In this document: one piece after another, positions 53,517-61,923 of the stretch
How positions within the stretch are numbered: position 1 is the first letter of the stretch
Layout of the letters: each line of letters begins with the position of its first letter
Notes under the pieces: generated by a model
Told to the model about the DNA's origin: nothing
Seen by the model: only the letters and a program-made list of their open reading frames with translations
Database searches by the model: none
Made by a program: the position numbers and the translations under genes
Source of the DNA: Kordia periserrulae
GTDB lineage: Bacteria > Bacteroidota > Bacteroidia > Flavobacteriales > Flavobacteriaceae
DNA length: 64,000 bases
Reading direction: 5' to 3'
Assembly (NCBI RefSeq): GCF_003054265.1
Contig: NZ_QBKT01000004.1
Location: 372,001 to 436,000 of the forward strand

Positions 53517-56216
53517 TTAAATTATAGTTTTTCGTGTTCTAAAATGATTTAGCGGATCTTTTGAGTACTTTTCTTTGATGTTGATTAAATCTTTATAACT
53601 GTCGCCAAAATAGGTTTTGGTAGGAATGGAAGCATCTTTAAAGCTGATAAACGCACCACTAGTGTTTTCTATTTCATAATCGCGGCATTTTTGCATCCAA
53701 TCTAACGCGCGGTTCGTGGCATCATAGACAGGATTATTTTGCGCTTCTTCTTTTTGAATCAATTCGGTATTCCACCATGTTTGGTATTGAATGGTGTATG
53801 CGCAGTCTTTGTATGGAAATGCACTTTGTTTTTTATCTTCCTCAGACATATTGTCGTAAAACTCACCTACAATCGCGCCAAGCGTAATATAGTTAAAAAG
53901 TCCGTACGAACGATTGTTTGGAAGAATCAATTCAGACGTTAATGAGCTTATAAGTTGACTGATTCCTTTTTCGCACAATCCTTTTTTGTGTGCCAATCGC
54001 GAAGTGATTTTGTGTGGTGCTGGTGCATCTAAATCCGGTGGTAATGGTTTTTTTGTGAATATTTGTTCAAATACCTCTTTTACTGCATCCAAGCTACTGT
54101 TTTTAGCTAAATTTCCACCGATACGATAGATTTTATCATAGGTTGCTTCTCCTCTATTTGCTGTGTTTTCAGCGGTTTTAAGCGTTGTAGTATCTGTATT
54201 TGCCAATCGGATGGTTCTTTTGATGGCACTAAACGATTCTCTGTCCCACGCACTCATCAATCCGTCATCAGCATAGTTTAAGCGTTGTCCACCTTTACCG
54301 ATGAGTCGTAATTCATAAGGTTGCGAATCTCCTGTAAAACAATCGTTTACAAATGCGAGTAAACTTTCTTCGGTTCCTTGCCAATATCCGTACATGATAC
54401 AGTTATGAATGGCTTCTTCTGAATTGAATGTTACTTCGTCTTCTAAGTGTTTTCCTGATACTTTTAAATTCGTACCAATCAATTGATCGTTTTTAAAATC
54501 GCTTCCCGAGTATTCATTGTTTTTATTGATAATGACATCTTGCCAAGCTCCGATGATGTTTTTAGTTAGCTTGTTTTCTGAATTGATGGTAATTTTTGAA
54601 GGATTTGTTTTGTCATACGGATTCCACTCCAATTCGTATTTGATAAGTTTTTTGGGTAATGGAAAGACTTTTAGTTGCAATTCGGTAACGATTCCGTAAC
54701 TCATTCCACCGCCGCCTTTTAGTGCCCATAACAAATCTTTTTTATTACTTCCGTCAGATTTTAATTGTACGACGTCACCATTTCCAAGTACGATTGTTGC
54801 ACCAATTAATCCTTCGCAATTCATTCCGTGTTTTCGCGTCCACGGTCCCCAACCGCCACCAAAGGTAAATCCAGCCACACCCACCGTAGCACAGGTTCCG
54901 TGCGGAATCATGACACCTTCCTCAGCCAGTTGTGGCGTGAGGTCTCTGAATCGAATTCCAGGTCCGATACGCGCATATTCTTTATCATGACTTACGTCTA
55001 CATGATTGATACGTGTCATGTCTAACAAAATCACGTCCGTTCCTGTACATTCTGCTTCATGATCGTGTCCGCCAGAGCGTACTCTGATAGGTAAATTATT
55101 CGCAATCGCATCTTTATACACGCGTTCCACATCTTTGGTACATTCGCAATAGATAATCACAAACGGTTTTAGTTGAAAACGTCGGTTAAATACCTGACTC
55201 GCCTTGTTGAATTCAATTTCATTATATAAATTTCCGCCAGGCGTTTGTATTTGATCGCTTTTAAGATATCCTTGCAATCCATTGAGAAAATTGTAGACAT
55301 TTCTTGCATTTACGACCACCATATTTTCTCCAATATTGATGCTTGCTTCCGAAATAAAGGTTTCGTTTTTCGTGATGGACACATCGTCTACCAAATCTTT
55401 TTCGGAAACCGCACTGATAACTGTATCAAATCTGTTGATATTTTTTAGAATGTTGATTGTGGTACTTCCGCTGCTATTTTCATAGCAAAGTTCTTGATTG
55501 ATGACAGACGTAATGCTGCTTGATAAAAACGAAATACAGACTTCTTCGTGTACTTGAATTTCTTCTGGAACGTAGTCTATATATGAGGTTCTACTTTTGA
55601 GTTTGAGGGTTTCAAAAGACGTATTTCGAATTTTTAGTTGTACTTCAAATTTGAGACTTTCTGGAAAAATATGGTCTATTTCTTCTTTGATGAATTTTAT
55701 AATCGTGATGAGATAGTTGTTCGTATTACTAACTTCTTCCATTGTAATTTTGGAGACTTCGTATGGAAATAGAGCTTTACTCCAAATCGCAATTTGTCCA
55801 AGTTTTCCGTTAAAAAAGTTGTTTTCATGACCGCCAACCGTAAAATTAGAAGTTGTATGTTTCGCAACCGTTTCTGTATGGTTTTCTAGCGTAAGCGAAA
55901 AGTCATTGATGTGTAAGCGGAGAAAATTTTCCGTTTTTACTGCAGTAATGTGATACCAATGTTCGTCGAGTACTGAAATGTTTGTTGCTGTAATGCTTCG
56001 CGATTCATTATTTTCAGTCACAGAAAACGTGATATTTCCTTGATTGTTGATTTGTAAAGCGAAAGACGTTTCGTCGGTGTGTTTTGAAACCAACTCTCCA
56101 GCAGCAGCTGTTTGCAACCAACATTGGATAGTGAAATCGGATTCTTGGAAGTTGTTTTCGGTTAGTTCTTTGTGTTTCAGGTTGTTTTTACCTGAAAATG
56201 TGGCAGTGTAATTCAT
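53517..56216 (-). CDS. LamG-fused berberine-bridge-type FAD oxidase
   Basis: The 899-residue protein begins without signal peptide with a concanavalin/LamG-like domain (about 1-160, FTVGGHENNFFNGKLGQIAIWS), and has a beta-rich middle (to about 340). It then has a PCMH FAD domain with H384 in RSGGHD and C442 in GTCATVG, the two sites of bicovalent flavin in BBE-like enzymes. The C-terminal BBE motif is SYKDLINIKEKY with DPLNHF. It probably oxidises a sugar or alcohol and makes hydrogen peroxide. It is the first gene of an operon with the LodA-like and LodB-like genes, 15 bases apart. Joint action with a quinoprotein is a new-looking pairing. Confidence 0.88.
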   Translation of the reverse strand: MNYTATFSGKNNLKHKELTENNFQESDFTIQCWLQTAAAGELVSKHTDETSFALQINNQGNITFSVTENNESRSITATNISVLDEHWYHITAVKTENFLRLHINDFSLTLENHTETVAKHTTSNFTVGGHENNFFNGKLGQIAIWSKALFPYEVSKITMEEVSNTNNYLITIIKFIKEEIDHIFPESLKFEVQLKIRNTSFETLKLKSRTSYIDYVPEEIQVHEEVCISFLSSSITSVINQELCYENSSGSTTINILKNINRFDTVISAVSEKDLVDDVSITKNETFISEASINIGENMVVVNARNVYNFLNGLQGYLKSDQIQTPGGNLYNEIEFNKASQVFNRRFQLKPFVIIYCECTKDVERVYKDAIANNLPIRVRSGGHDHEAECTGTDVILLDMTRINHVDVSHDKEYARIGPGIRFRDLTPQLAEEGVMIPHGTCATVGVAGFTFGGGWGPWTRKHGMNCEGLIGATIVLGNGDVVQLKSDGSNKKDLLWALKGGGGMSYGIVTELQLKVFPLPKKLIKYELEWNPYDKTNPSKITINSENKLTKNIIGAWQDVIINKNNEYSGSDFKNDQLIGTNLKVSGKHLEDEVTFNSEEAIHNCIMYGYWQGTEESLLAFVNDCFTGDSQPYELRLIGKGGQRLNYADDGLMSAWDRESFSAIKRTIRLANTDTTTLKTAENTANRGEATYDKIYRIGGNLAKNSSLDAVKEVFEQIFTKKPLPPDLDAPAPHKITSRLAHKKGLCEKGISQLISSLTSELILPNNRSYGLFNYITLGAIVGEFYDNMSEEDKKQSAFPYKDCAYTIQYQTWWNTELIQKEEAQNNPVYDATNRALDWMQKCRDYEIENTSGAFISFKDASIPTKTYFGDSYKDLINIKEKYSKDPLNHFRTRKTII

Positions 56217-56254
56217 AACTAAATTTAGGTTAAGATTTGATTTTTATACTTACC

Positions 56255-56285
56255 GAAATTTAGAATGAATTTGTAAGATAATCAA
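56255..56285 (-). promoter_or_regulatory. Candidate promoter of the BBE-LodA-LodB operon
   Basis: On the minus strand TTG (56283-56285), 20 bases and TAAATTTC (56255-56262, seven of eight matches to TAnnTTTG) lie 38 bases upstream of the ATG at 56216. Confidence 0.45.
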
Positions 56286-56410
56286 TACGTAATTGTACGT
56301 GATTATTATATTCATTATACTACCAAGTATCCAAAAAATGGTTGTACATTTGATTTTTAATTCAGAAATGAGGTTTTCCCATAAAGATTGTCATTTCACA
56401 AACAATTTTT

Positions 56411-57721
56411 ATGTCATTCAAATCATTAGGATTATCTGATGCCTTACTACGAGCTATCAGTAAAAAAGGCTACACAACGCCTTCTCCCATTCAAGCAAAA
56501 GCAATTCCTTTAGTTTTAGAGCGCAAAGATGTATTAGCATCTGCACAAACAGGAACTGGAAAAACAGCAGGTTTTACCTTGCCAATACTGCAGTTATTAT
56601 CGCAAGAACCTCCATTACGCAGACGACCAATTAGAGCATTGATTTTAACGCCTACGCGAGAATTAGCTGCGCAAGTATATGCTAATGTCCAAGAATATAG
56701 CACTTTTTTAGACATTCGTTCTACCGTGATTTTTGGTGGTGTGAATGCGAAACCACAGATTAGAACCCTACGAAACGGCGTCGATATTTTAGTGGCAACA
56801 CCCGGAAGATTACTCGATTTACACAGTCAGAACGCATTGTCGTTGGCCAAAGTAGAAATGTTAGTGTTAGATGAAGCCGATAGAATGTTGGACATGGGAT
56901 TTTTGCGCGATATTAAACGTGTAATTGATTTGATGCCAAAGCGAAGACAGAATTTGTTGTTTTCAGCAACGTTTTCAAAAGATATTAAGAAGTTGGCAAA
57001 TAGCATTTTACACAATCCTGTTTCTGTAGAAGCAACTCCAGAGAATACCACTGCCGAAAAGGTAAATCAAATTGTGTATAAGGTTAATAAACCCGAAAAA
57101 ACAAATGTATTGATCAAGTTGATTTCTGATGGAAACTGGAGTCAAGTTTTAGTGTTTACCCGAACAAAACATGGCGCGAATCGTTTGACAAAGAAGTTGA
57201 TTTCCAATCATATTAGTGCCGCTGCCATTCATGGCAATAAAACACAAAATGCTCGTACCAAAGCGTTGAGCGGTTTTAAGAAAGGTGATATTCGAATTTT
57301 AGTAGCCACCGATATTGCAGCACGTGGATTGGATATTCCTTTGTTGCCATTTGTGATTAATTATGAATTACCGAATGTACCTGAAGATTATGTACACAGA
57401 ATTGGGCGTACAGGTCGTGCTGGCGCGAGTGGTGATGCCATTTCCTTAGTTTCTGCGGAAGAATATGAATATGTTCGCGGAATTGAGAAGTTATTAGGTG
57501 AAAAATTAATTACAGAAGAGATTGAAGGCTTTGAAGCTGATCCGAATTATACGCCGCCACCAAAACAAGAACGTTCACAACGTTCTAGAAATCAGACAAA
57601 ATCATCTTCGAAAGGCACTTCTAGTAGAAACCAAAATAGTAGAAAACCTTCTAATTCAGGTTCTACTTCTAGTAATAACAAACGAAAGAATTCGCGTTCG
57701 CGAAATAGAAAACGTGATTAG
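56411..57721 (+). CDS. DEAD-box RNA helicase, RhlE-like
   Basis: The 436-residue helicase contains all motifs: Q motif [46 protein letters not shown], and in the second domain [12 protein letters not shown] and [10 protein letters not shown]. The last 60 residues form a Ser/Arg/Asn/Lys-rich basic tail ([17 protein letters not shown]), as usual for RhlE-type enzymes that act in rRNA maturation or mRNA decay. The family is sure, the precise role not. A TACATTTG sequence 59 bases upstream may be its -7 element. Confidence 0.93.
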   Translation: MSFKSLGLSDALLRAISKKGYTTPSPIQAKAIPLVLERKDVLASAQTGTGKTAGFTLPILQLLSQEPPLRRRPIRALILTPTRELAAQVYANVQEYSTFLDIRSTVIFGGVNAKPQIRTLRNGVDILVATPGRLLDLHSQNALSLAKVEMLVLDEADRMLDMGFLRDIKRVIDLMPKRRQNLLFSATFSKDIKKLANSILHNPVSVEATPENTTAEKVNQIVYKVNKPEKTNVLIKLISDGNWSQVLVFTRTKHGANRLTKKLISNHISAAAIHGNKTQNARTKALSGFKKGDIRILVATDIAARGLDIPLLPFVINYELPNVPEDYVHRIGRTGRAGASGDAISLVSAEEYEYVRGIEKLLGEKLITEEIEGFEADPNYTPPPKQERSQRSRNQTKSSSKGTSSRNQNSRKPSNSGSTSSNNKRKNSRSRNRKRD

Positions 57722-57784
57722 ATTTGCTTGGATTGTTAGTTTGAAAATATTTTTCAGTTAATTCGCGAAAAAGCCACATTACTT

Positions 57785-58573
57785 TTACAAGTCCTTAAAA
57801 ATCATTTTATTAAGTATCAATCCAGAAGCTGGCGCAATATAGTTGACTTCTATGTTGGAGTTTGGTTGTAACGAACGTTTGATGAAATCTAAGTCCAATT
57901 CACCTTTTCCAAGTAAAATGAGCGTTCCCATCATCATCCGGATTTGATGCCGTTTGAATCCTGCGCCGCGTACACGCAAAAGATAGCTTTGTTCAGGGAA
58001 AAAATTTGCTGTAAAGAGATTGTTTTCCACAATTTCACATAACTCTATTTCACCTTCTAAAATCGTATGTGCTGTCGGTTTATAGCAATAGGTTTTTAAG
58101 TAGTGATTTCCTTCAAACAACTTTGCGCCTTTTTTCATCGTTTCAATGTCTAAATCGCCCAAAATGTTTGTCATGTATGGTGCTGCAAACGGATGGTATT
58201 TTTCACCAAATGCAAATAAGTAAATGTATTCTTTGACTTTCGGATGCTGTATGATGTTGAATTTCTCGTCTGTTTCAATTATTTTCAACACACGAATGTC
58301 TTGTGGCAAATTTTGATTGAAAAGAGGTAGAAATGCTGAAATGTCTAACGGTTCATCGTCTAAAAATAGTTCAATCGCAATTTCGTTAGCCGATACTTTT
58401 GCGTCTGTTCGTCCTGCCGCTAATAGTTTGAAATTTTTATGTCCAAAAACATACGCCAACGTCCGCTCTGTCATACGCTGTACAGTATTCACATCGGGTT
58501 GTTTTTGCCAACCGTGATAGCGAAATCCGAGATATTGCATGGTGATGAGATAGTAGTAGCGTTTTCTTTTCAT
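57785..58573 (-). CDS. truA: tRNA pseudouridine synthase A family enzyme
   Basis: The 262-residue enzyme has the TruA layout: YLGFRYHGWQKQP at the start, the catalytic Asp at 57 in AAGRTDAKVSA, the LPQDIRVLKI strand and GAGFKRHQIRMMMGTLI near the C terminus. It modifies uridines 38-40 in the anticodon stem. Some flavobacterial genomes have two copies of this family, and this one is somewhat divergent (KVSA instead of GVHA after the Asp motif), so it could act on another RNA. Its start is directly followed upstream by a (GGTTGCT) array. Confidence 0.85.
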   Translation of the reverse strand: MKRKRYYYLITMQYLGFRYHGWQKQPDVNTVQRMTERTLAYVFGHKNFKLLAAGRTDAKVSANEIAIELFLDDEPLDISAFLPLFNQNLPQDIRVLKIIETDEKFNIIQHPKVKEYIYLFAFGEKYHPFAAPYMTNILGDLDIETMKKGAKLFEGNHYLKTYCYKPTAHTILEGEIELCEIVENNLFTANFFPEQSYLLRVRGAGFKRHQIRMMMGTLILLGKGELDLDFIKRSLQPNSNIEVNYIAPASGLILNKMIFKDL

Positions 58574-58801
58574 TTTTGGTTGCTGGTTGCTGGTTGCTGG
58601 TTGCTGGTTGCTGGTTGCTGGTTGCTGGTTGCTGGTTGCTGGTTGCTGGTTGCTGGTTAAATGTACTTTTTTATTTTACATTTTGCGGTTTTACATTTTA
58701 TATTTCAACCTTCGTTATTTGCTTTCTGTTGTTTGTTTTTCGTCGTTTCTTATAATTCAACATTCAAAACTCAACATTCAACATTTAGCATTCAGAAAGA
58801 A
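58574..58801. repeat. GGTTGCT heptamer array and ATTCAAC array
   Basis: Eleven perfect GGTTGCT units lie at 58578-58654, only 4 bases upstream of the TruA ATG. A second array of six degenerate heptamers (ATTCAAC, ATTCAAA, ACTCAAC, ATTCAAC, ATTTAGC, ATTCAGA) is at 58755-58796. The position of the first, next to the start codon, would place it in the 5' UTR. Confidence 0.85.
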
Positions 58802-59185
58802 TCAGGCTGCTTTTAGGAGAATGAAACCTAAAAAAATAATAACTGCTGGAATGCTCCATAGTTTCCAAACTTCTGTAGGTTTGGTGTTTTCTTTAATGGC
58901 TCTGTTTTTGATTTGCAACATGCGTTTCCCGTTGAAATACAACACATTGAAGATGTAAATAACAATTCCCGCAAGGACAACATAGAAAACCTTTTCATAT
59001 ATGCTCGCATATAGCAAAAAACTGCTATTCGTAGCTTTGATTAATACAATAAAAACAACACAGATAAAGCTTAGTTGCAACGCCGTAATATAGGTAGTTG
59101 CGAGCGACATTAATTGTCGATGTTTGCGCTTTTTAGGTTGTGCTTTATAGCTTAGAATGGTTTTGTAAAAGAGTTGCTCAAACAT
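58802..59185 (-). CDS. Hypothetical three-TM protein
   Basis: From the ATG at 59185 this 127-residue protein has three hydrophobic segments (about 29-48, 55-75 and 105-125) and a basic loop (LSYKAQPKKRKHRQ) near the start. The frame is also open to an ATG at 59257, but the extra 24 residues do not look like a membrane-protein start, so I prefer 59185. It has no recognised domain. It is separated from truA by repeats and probably has its own promoter. Confidence 0.65.
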   Translation of the reverse strand: MFEQLFYKTILSYKAQPKKRKHRQLMSLATTYITALQLSFICVVFIVLIKATNSSFLLYASIYEKVFYVVLAGIVIYIFNVLYFNGKRMLQIKNRAIKENTKPTEVWKLWSIPAVIIFLGFILLKAA

Positions 59186-59378
59186 AAATTTCGGAGTATA
59201 GACACTGCAATGATAAGAATTTTTTTGCTGCAATACGCCGAGAAATGACGGATTCATTATTGCAATGTAGTGACTTATCCGAAAAAATTGCCGTTGGTCA
59301 CTTTTCGTTAAAAAATAACAAACACTTTACTTTTAGCGTTGTAGATGTAGTATTTTTACCGTATCAAATACCAATATC

Positions 59379-60242
59379 ATGAAGAAGCAGTATATAGTTG
59401 CTCTTTTTTTGCTTGTTAGCTTGACTGCATTTGCGCAGAAAAAAGAGAAAATTAAAGGAAATAGAGAAGTTACGACCGTCATTTATGAGATAGATCCGTT
59501 TACGAGTTTGGAAGTGAAAGAAGGACTCGAAATTGTACTTTTAAATGGCGAAACTCCAAAGGTAGAAGTGATTACGGATGAAAATTTACACGAAGTTTTT
59601 ATGATTGATGTTGAAGAAGGAACGCTTCGCATCGCGACTTCTAAAGAGATTCGTAGCTATAAAAAACTGGAAATTTTTGTGACGATTTCAAAAGATTTAG
59701 AACGCATTCACGCAGAAAACGAAGCTGAACTAAAATCTGTGACAACACTAACAATTGATAAAGCTGAAATTAATGCGCTTGGCAAAGCGGAACTTGATTT
59801 GAAAATTATGAGTGATTCGCTTGCGATTAACGGTTTTGGAAAAACAAAACAACGTTATGAAATTACTACGCGCGAATTGATTGTTACTGGATTTGAAGAT
59901 GCGGAAATCAACGCGAATGTAACGACAACAAAACTTACGACGCAAGTGGAATATGCAGAGGTCAATCTTCAAGGAAAAACCGATGTTTTGTATGCGGAAG
60001 TAAAAGAAAAAGGCGAATTTACCGCGTATGATTTAATGGCAAAAGAAATTCACATCACCACAACAGAACAAGGAAAAGCAGTATTGAATGCTTCCGAAAA
60101 GATTACGATTGACGCACACGACCGTTCTGAGATTGACTTGTTAGGAAATCCGGAATCAATCATCATGTATAAATTTGAAGAAGAAGCTGTTTTGCGTAAA
60201 ATTAGTGAAGCTAATAAAGGATTTTTAAAGCGGATTTTTTAA
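59379..60242 (+). CDS. DUF2807-type (GIN domain) secreted protein
   Basis: The 287-residue protein has a signal peptide (FLLVSLTAFAQ, about 1-19) and a long right-handed parallel beta-helix-like region with repeated short strands (SLEVKEGLEIVLLNGE, AEINALGKAEL, ELIVTGFEDAEIN). This is typical of the DUF2807 or GIN domain found in many Bacteroidota. It is probably exported, perhaps surface-attached. The function of the family is unknown; adhesion or polymer binding is often proposed. Confidence 0.82.
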   Translation: MKKQYIVALFLLVSLTAFAQKKEKIKGNREVTTVIYEIDPFTSLEVKEGLEIVLLNGETPKVEVITDENLHEVFMIDVEEGTLRIATSKEIRSYKKLEIFVTISKDLERIHAENEAELKSVTTLTIDKAEINALGKAELDLKIMSDSLAINGFGKTKQRYEITTRELIVTGFEDAEINANVTTTKLTTQVEYAEVNLQGKTDVLYAEVKEKGEFTAYDLMAKEIHITTTEQGKAVLNASEKITIDAHDRSEIDLLGNPESIIMYKFEEEAVLRKISEANKGFLKRIF

Positions 60243-60391
60243 CAACACATAGCACTTCTCGATACATTTTTCTTCGAAAAAACACTTGAAGCGACGCTTT
60301 TTCAATGTGTTAATTTGATAGTTTAAAAATGTACCAATGTTTTTGTCTTAATTTGAAAATGTATTTCGTCAAGCTGAATTTGAATTCGAGT

Positions 60392-60421
60392 TTGAACTTG
60401 AAATAGCATACCGTATCTTTA
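60392..60421 (+). promoter_or_regulatory. Candidate promoter of the 60444 gene
   Basis: TTG (60392-60394), 19 bases and TATCTTTA (60414-60421, seven of eight matches) precede the ATG at 60444 by 22 bases. Confidence 0.45.
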
Positions 60422-60443
60422 GCACTTTAAAACGGATGCCACT

Positions 60444-61160
60444 ATGGATTTTTTCACCATCATGATTATTGTAATTTCGCTCGTAGTCTTTGTGTTTATT
60501 GTTCTGATTGCGTTTGTGATGAAAAAATCAAAAGATGTTGAAAATGCTGCTTTTTCAGAGACGGAACGTACCGAAATTCGTCAAAAACTGCTTAAAAAAC
60601 GTAAAAAACTCGCACCATATAAAGCAGATTTCTATCTGGAAGTCACTAATGCAATGACATTTCAGCGTACGCAAGCGGTGACAAACTTGAAAATTTCGGG
60701 ATTGCTGTATAACAAACTACAGAAACCAATTGTTGCCTTTACACGCGTTGAACGTGCCATGAATGCGAAAGGACTATTAATTGCTGTGACGAAAAAGTAC
60801 GTTTTTAGGTATGAATTTTTAAAACAGCAAATCACCTTTTTTTGTGATGATGAATTGCTTGGAAATATGAATGCTTCGGGAAGTATTGCAAATACTGATA
60901 ATAAAAACATCGGACAACTAAAGCGTACGAGTGAAACGAATTCCATCACACTAAACAATCGTGTTATTGCTGACATTCAAAAAGCACCTTTATACGATTC
61001 CATTTCCAATAAAACTGATGTGACTGCTATTTTTGAAGAACACAATTTTGGCTCTTCACTCCTATCACTTCACAATTCGCCAACTACAGAAGAAGAAAAA
61101 TGGTTGATTGCTTTGGCTATTTTTGAAATTGGATACTACGGAATTTCACCTGTTGTCTAG
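60444..61160 (+). CDS. Hypothetical membrane-anchored protein
   Basis: The 238-residue protein has one N-terminal TM (about 5-27, IMIIVISLVVFVFIVLIAFVM), followed by a Lys/Glu/Arg-rich linker and a soluble alpha-beta domain, probably cytoplasmic. The segment KISGLLYNKLQKPIVAFTRVERAMNAKG suggests a compact domain, but I do not recognise it. It stands alone between repeats and the convergent small-peptide gene. Confidence 0.7.
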   Translation: MDFFTIMIIVISLVVFVFIVLIAFVMKKSKDVENAAFSETERTEIRQKLLKKRKKLAPYKADFYLEVTNAMTFQRTQAVTNLKISGLLYNKLQKPIVAFTRVERAMNAKGLLIAVTKKYVFRYEFLKQQITFFCDDELLGNMNASGSIANTDNKNIGQLKRTSETNSITLNNRVIADIQKAPLYDSISNKTDVTAIFEEHNFGSSLLSLHNSPTTEEEKWLIALAIFEIGYYGISPVV

Positions 61161-61202
61161 TGGAAAAACATAGTTTGCGTGTATTTTATGGTGTATAAAA
61201 AC

Positions 61203-61238
61203 AAAAAAAGCACCAATTTATATATAAATCAGTGCTTT
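61203..61238 (-). terminator. Terminator after the small Cys-rich peptide gene
   Basis: Read leftward, AGCACTGATTTATA pairs with TATAAATTGGTGCT with one mismatch and is followed by seven T. It lies 29 bases after the stop at 61267. A shorter T run on the other side may help stop the convergent gene. Confidence 0.75.
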
Positions 61239-61266
61239 CGCTTCTTAAAATTGTGAATAAATGTCT

Positions 61267-61431
61267 TTAAACGATGTGACTCGGACAACAAAATCCGCCA
61301 CCTGAGCAAATCCATCCTGGAGGACAATCGCCACTACTATTGCAATAAATTTGAATACCTCCGTTAATTTTCGCCTGAGTTTCTTTTGTTAGCGCTTTTG
61401 CATGCGCTACATTTTTAATTTTGTGTAACAT
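61267..61431 (-). CDS. Small Cys-rich peptide precursor with double-Gly leader
   Basis: This ORF encodes 54 residues from the ATG at 61431. The leader (MLHKIKNVAHAKALTKETQAKINGG, 25 residues) has the form of a double-glycine leader: hydrophilic helix, LTKETQAKI, GG. The core of 29 residues has five Cys (C30, C36, C42, C48, C49) and is rich in Gly, Ser and Pro. It may be a bacteriocin-like or signalling peptide exported by a C39-peptidase transporter. No such transporter is in the window. The leader is different from those at 34636 and 44953. Confidence 0.72.
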   Translation of the reverse strand: MLHKIKNVAHAKALTKETQAKINGGIQIYCNSSGDCPPGWICSGGGFCCPSHIV

Positions 61432-61923
61432 ACTATTTGTTTTTTGATGATTCCTACTCTATCAAGGCTTTTCGGATACCGCCTTTGCATAAGCAAAGTA
61501 AGAATTCACTAAATGAAAACTGTCAACTCCGATAAATAGATACAAACTTTTATAAAGGTTGACTAGGAAGGTTCGAACAAATTAATTTTATAGAATTATT
61601 TGTAAAAAATCATTCTTATTTTGAAATTTTACGTAAAAGCAAAGCAAAGGATTCCTGCCTGCGCAGGAATGACAAGTTGAGAAAAATTAAAAAAACTTGA
61701 ATTGAGCAAAGCGAAAAGCAAAGCGCGTCCAAACATCTAAAAAATCTAACAAAAAGCCTTGAATCATTTAATTTTAAATCTTGAATTGAGCAAAGCGAAA
61801 AGCAAAGCGGTCTAGATTCTAAAAGCGAAGCGCATCTAAAAAAATCTAGCAAAATCCAATAAAAAGCCTTGAATCATTAAATTTTAAATCCTTGAATTGA
61901 GCAAAGCGAAAAGCGAAGCGCAT
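61432..61923. repeat. Intergenic region with GAGCAAAGCG-type repeats
   Basis: Copies of a unit with CTTGAATTGAGCAAAGCGAAAAGC start at 61695, 61780 and 61891, and longer similarity (AAAAAGCCTTGAATCATT...) begins at 61751 and 61861, 110 bases apart. The GAGCAAAGCG word is also in the inverted repeat at 9091-9105. No coding frame is convincing; the 78-codon ORF on the minus strand is repeat-derived. Confidence 0.75.

Noticed and set aside
58439-58660. Plus-strand ORF with repeated LLVAGCW residues
   Set aside because: It is translation of the GGTTGCT array and of the antisense of truA.
61616-61852. 78-codon minus-strand ORF
   Set aside because: It lies wholly in GAGCAAAGCG-type repeats and its residue pattern is repeat-derived.
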